From Desulfurococcales archaeon (GTDB lineage: Archaea > Thermoproteota > Thermoprotei_A > Sulfolobales > NBVN01), in NCBI GenBank assembly GCA_027061705.1, contig JAMOVB010000136.1, positions 1 to 6,277 on the forward strand: a stretch of DNA of 6,277 nucleotides, written 5' to 3'. Positions 5,378-6,277 of the stretch are shown here, one piece after another; within the stretch, counting starts at the first letter, position 1, and every line of letters begins with the position of its first letter. The notes below the pieces were generated by a model, which saw only the letters and a list, made by a program, of their open reading frames with translations, was not told the origin of the DNA and did no database searches. Both the position numbers and the translations under genes were made by a program.

Positions 5378-6131
5378 ATTTAGGGGGAGGGTTCACAAGT
5401 ACCTTCAGGACAGGCTCTCAGAAGGCCCGATACACCTAACGCTAATCGACCCTGATAAGGTGCTCGGCGGCGGTATGACTGCAGGCGACGTGCGCGAGGT
5501 CGCCAAAGCCCTAGCTGAGGCCGGAACCGACGCCTTCCTAGTTGGGGGCTCAATAGGCGTTTCGGAGTCATCCGTGGATCACGTGGTTAGCATGTTAAGG
5601 CCTGCGGGCCTACCCATAATACTATTCCCAGGAAACCTGACCGGGATCTCCAGGGAGGCAGACGCAATACTCTTCCTAACACTACTGAATTCAGATGACC
5701 CCTACTTCATAGTCGGCGCCCAAGTCCTCGCAGCACCCATAATACTGAGGTACGGACTTGAGGCATTGCCGACAGCATACATTATAGTTGGTTACGGAGG
5801 GGCCGCAGGCTACGTAGGGAGGGCGAGACCCATACCCTACGACAGACCCGAGCTCGTGGCCGCGCACGTCCTAGCAGCTAGGTACATGGGTATGAAGTAC
5901 GCCTATCTAGAGGCAGGATCCGGAGCCCCCAAACCAATACCTCCTGAAGCAATCGAAGCGGCAGCAAAGGTCAAGGGAGAAGTAACCCTAATCGTCGGCG
6001 GCGGGATAAGAAGGCCTGAGCAGGCGAAGGAAGCGATAAACGCGGGTGCGGACGCGATAGTTACGGGAACCGTGGTGGAAAAAGATCCTATGCAGGCAGG
6101 GGAGGTCGTCAGGGCAATCAAGAGAAAGTAG
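5358..6131 (+). CDS. geranylgeranylglyceryl phosphate synthase
   Basis: A 257-residue TIM-barrel enzyme of the PcrB/GGGPS family. It joins sn-glycerol-1-phosphate to geranylgeranyl diphosphate, forming the first ether bond of archaeal membrane lipids and fixing their stereochemistry; it usually needs Mg2+. Visible signatures are HLTLIDPDK (26-34, with the metal-binding Asp), VGGSIGVS (62-69), LFPGN (89-93), YLEAGSGAP (183-191), VGGGIRRPEQA (213-223) and GADAIVTGT (230-238), the last three forming the phosphate-binding end of the barrel. Length is normal and no signature is missing. The start is GTG at 5358, with GAGGT at 5344-5348 as ribosome-binding site; it lies inside the 3' end of the Elf1 gene in another frame, and no later start precedes the conserved HLTLIDPDK. 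The gene is followed after 48 bases by tRNA-Gly, which has its own promoter. Confidence 0.96.
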   Translation: MRRAASEFRGRVHKYLQDRLSEGPIHLTLIDPDKVLGGGMTAGDVREVAKALAEAGTDAFLVGGSIGVSESSVDHVVSMLRPAGLPIILFPGNLTGISREADAILFLTLLNSDDPYFIVGAQVLAAPIILRYGLEALPTAYIIVGYGGAAGYVGRARPIPYDRPELVAAHVLAARYMGMKYAYLEAGSGAPKPIPPEAIEAAAKVKGEVTLIVGGGIRRPEQAKEAINAGADAIVTGTVVEKDPMQAGEVVRAIKRK

Positions 6132-6147
6132 GGAAAGGAAACCTAGT

Positions 6148-6157
6148 GCTTATAAGC
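6148..6157 (+). promoter_or_regulatory. palindromic TATA box for tRNA-Gly
   Basis: GCTTATAAGC is centred 27 bases before the first base of the tRNA-Gly gene, exactly where a TATA box should place the transcript start at the mature 5' end. It is the same decamer as at 3017-3026. The purine-rich GGAAACC just upstream may include the BRE. Confidence 0.7.
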
Positions 6158-6179
6158 AACACACAAAACAAAATCATGG

Positions 6180-6258
6180 GCGGCGGTCGTCTAGCCTGGT
6201 CTAGGACGCCGGCCCCCCAAGCCGGAGATCCCGGGTTCAAATCCCGGCCGCCGCACCA
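6180..6258 (+). tRNA. tRNA-Gly (CCC) with C at position 33
   Basis: A complete intron-free cloverleaf: acceptor GCGGCGG/CCGCCGC, T8-C9, D arm beginning GTC and closing GAC, anticodon stem CCGGC/GCCGG (6209-6213, 6221-6225), variable AGATC, T stem CCGGG/CCCGG with loop TTCAAAT, discriminator A73 and encoded CCA (6256-6258). The 7-base anticodon loop at 6214-6220 is CCCCCAA, so the anticodon is CCC (6216-6218), which reads GGG glycine codons. A73 and the C35-C36 bases fit archaeal glycine identity. Base 33, before the anticodon, is C rather than the near-universal U. All stems pair well and a strong TATA box sits at the right distance, so the gene looks active. Confidence 0.93.
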
Positions 6259-6277
6259 ACTCATCAGCAGCCATCCT

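Noticed and set aside
6180..6258. tRNA-Gly gene as a provirus or island insertion site
   Set aside because: The window ends 19 bases after the gene and no integrase or duplicated 3' tRNA fragment is visible, so there is no support.

Overview
The window looks like part of a chromosome from a thermophilic archaeon, most likely a crenarchaeote (Thermoproteota). The support is: an archaeal lipid enzyme (geranylgeranylglyceryl phosphate synthase), an Elf1-type elongation factor, a PIN-ATPase-KH protein of the PINA/COG1855 type, TATA boxes about 26 bases before expected starts, GGAGG ribosome-binding sites, TTG/GTG starts, heavy AGG arginine use and CCA-encoding tRNA genes. I see no mobile element, CRISPR array, phage gene or other foreign island. 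This is core genome with several unusual details.

Layout. Bases 20-1471 (+) encode a double-domain KaiC/RecA-like protein: an intact first ATPase domain and a second domain that has lost its P-loop. A 160-base gap follows, with a possible terminator and a TATA-type promoter. Bases 1632-2768 (+) encode an unusual three-part protein: an SRPBCC-like fold, a long basic Ala/Pro-rich linker and a small C-terminal alpha/beta domain. A tRNA-His(GTG) gene lies on the opposite strand at 2888-2964. It shares a 92-base divergent promoter region with the PIN-ATPase-KH gene at 3057-4610 (+). Next comes a SWIM zinc-finger reading frame ending at 5007 that has no ATG, GTG or TTG codon anywhere in frame. Elf1 (5048-5377) overlaps the GGGP synthase gene (5358-6131) by 20 bases. 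A tRNA-Gly(CCC) gene (6180-6258) closes the window; its base 33 is C instead of the near-universal U.

How the genes may relate. PINA of Sulfolobus is a Holliday-junction migration ATPase. The next gene encodes a SWIM finger whose spacing (CxC...CxHxxA) matches the signature of Sws1/Shu2 proteins, which in eukaryotes partner Rad51 paralogs. A RecA/KaiC-fold ATPase lies about 1.6 kb upstream. A recombination theme is therefore an attractive inference, but it rests on motifs and proximity only. Elf1 and GGGP synthase are housekeeping functions that appear to be co-transcribed. The most worthwhile follow-ups are the start-less SWIM gene, the C33 tRNA-Gly, the altered PIN and KH motifs of the PINA homologue, and the SRPBCC-linker fusion protein.
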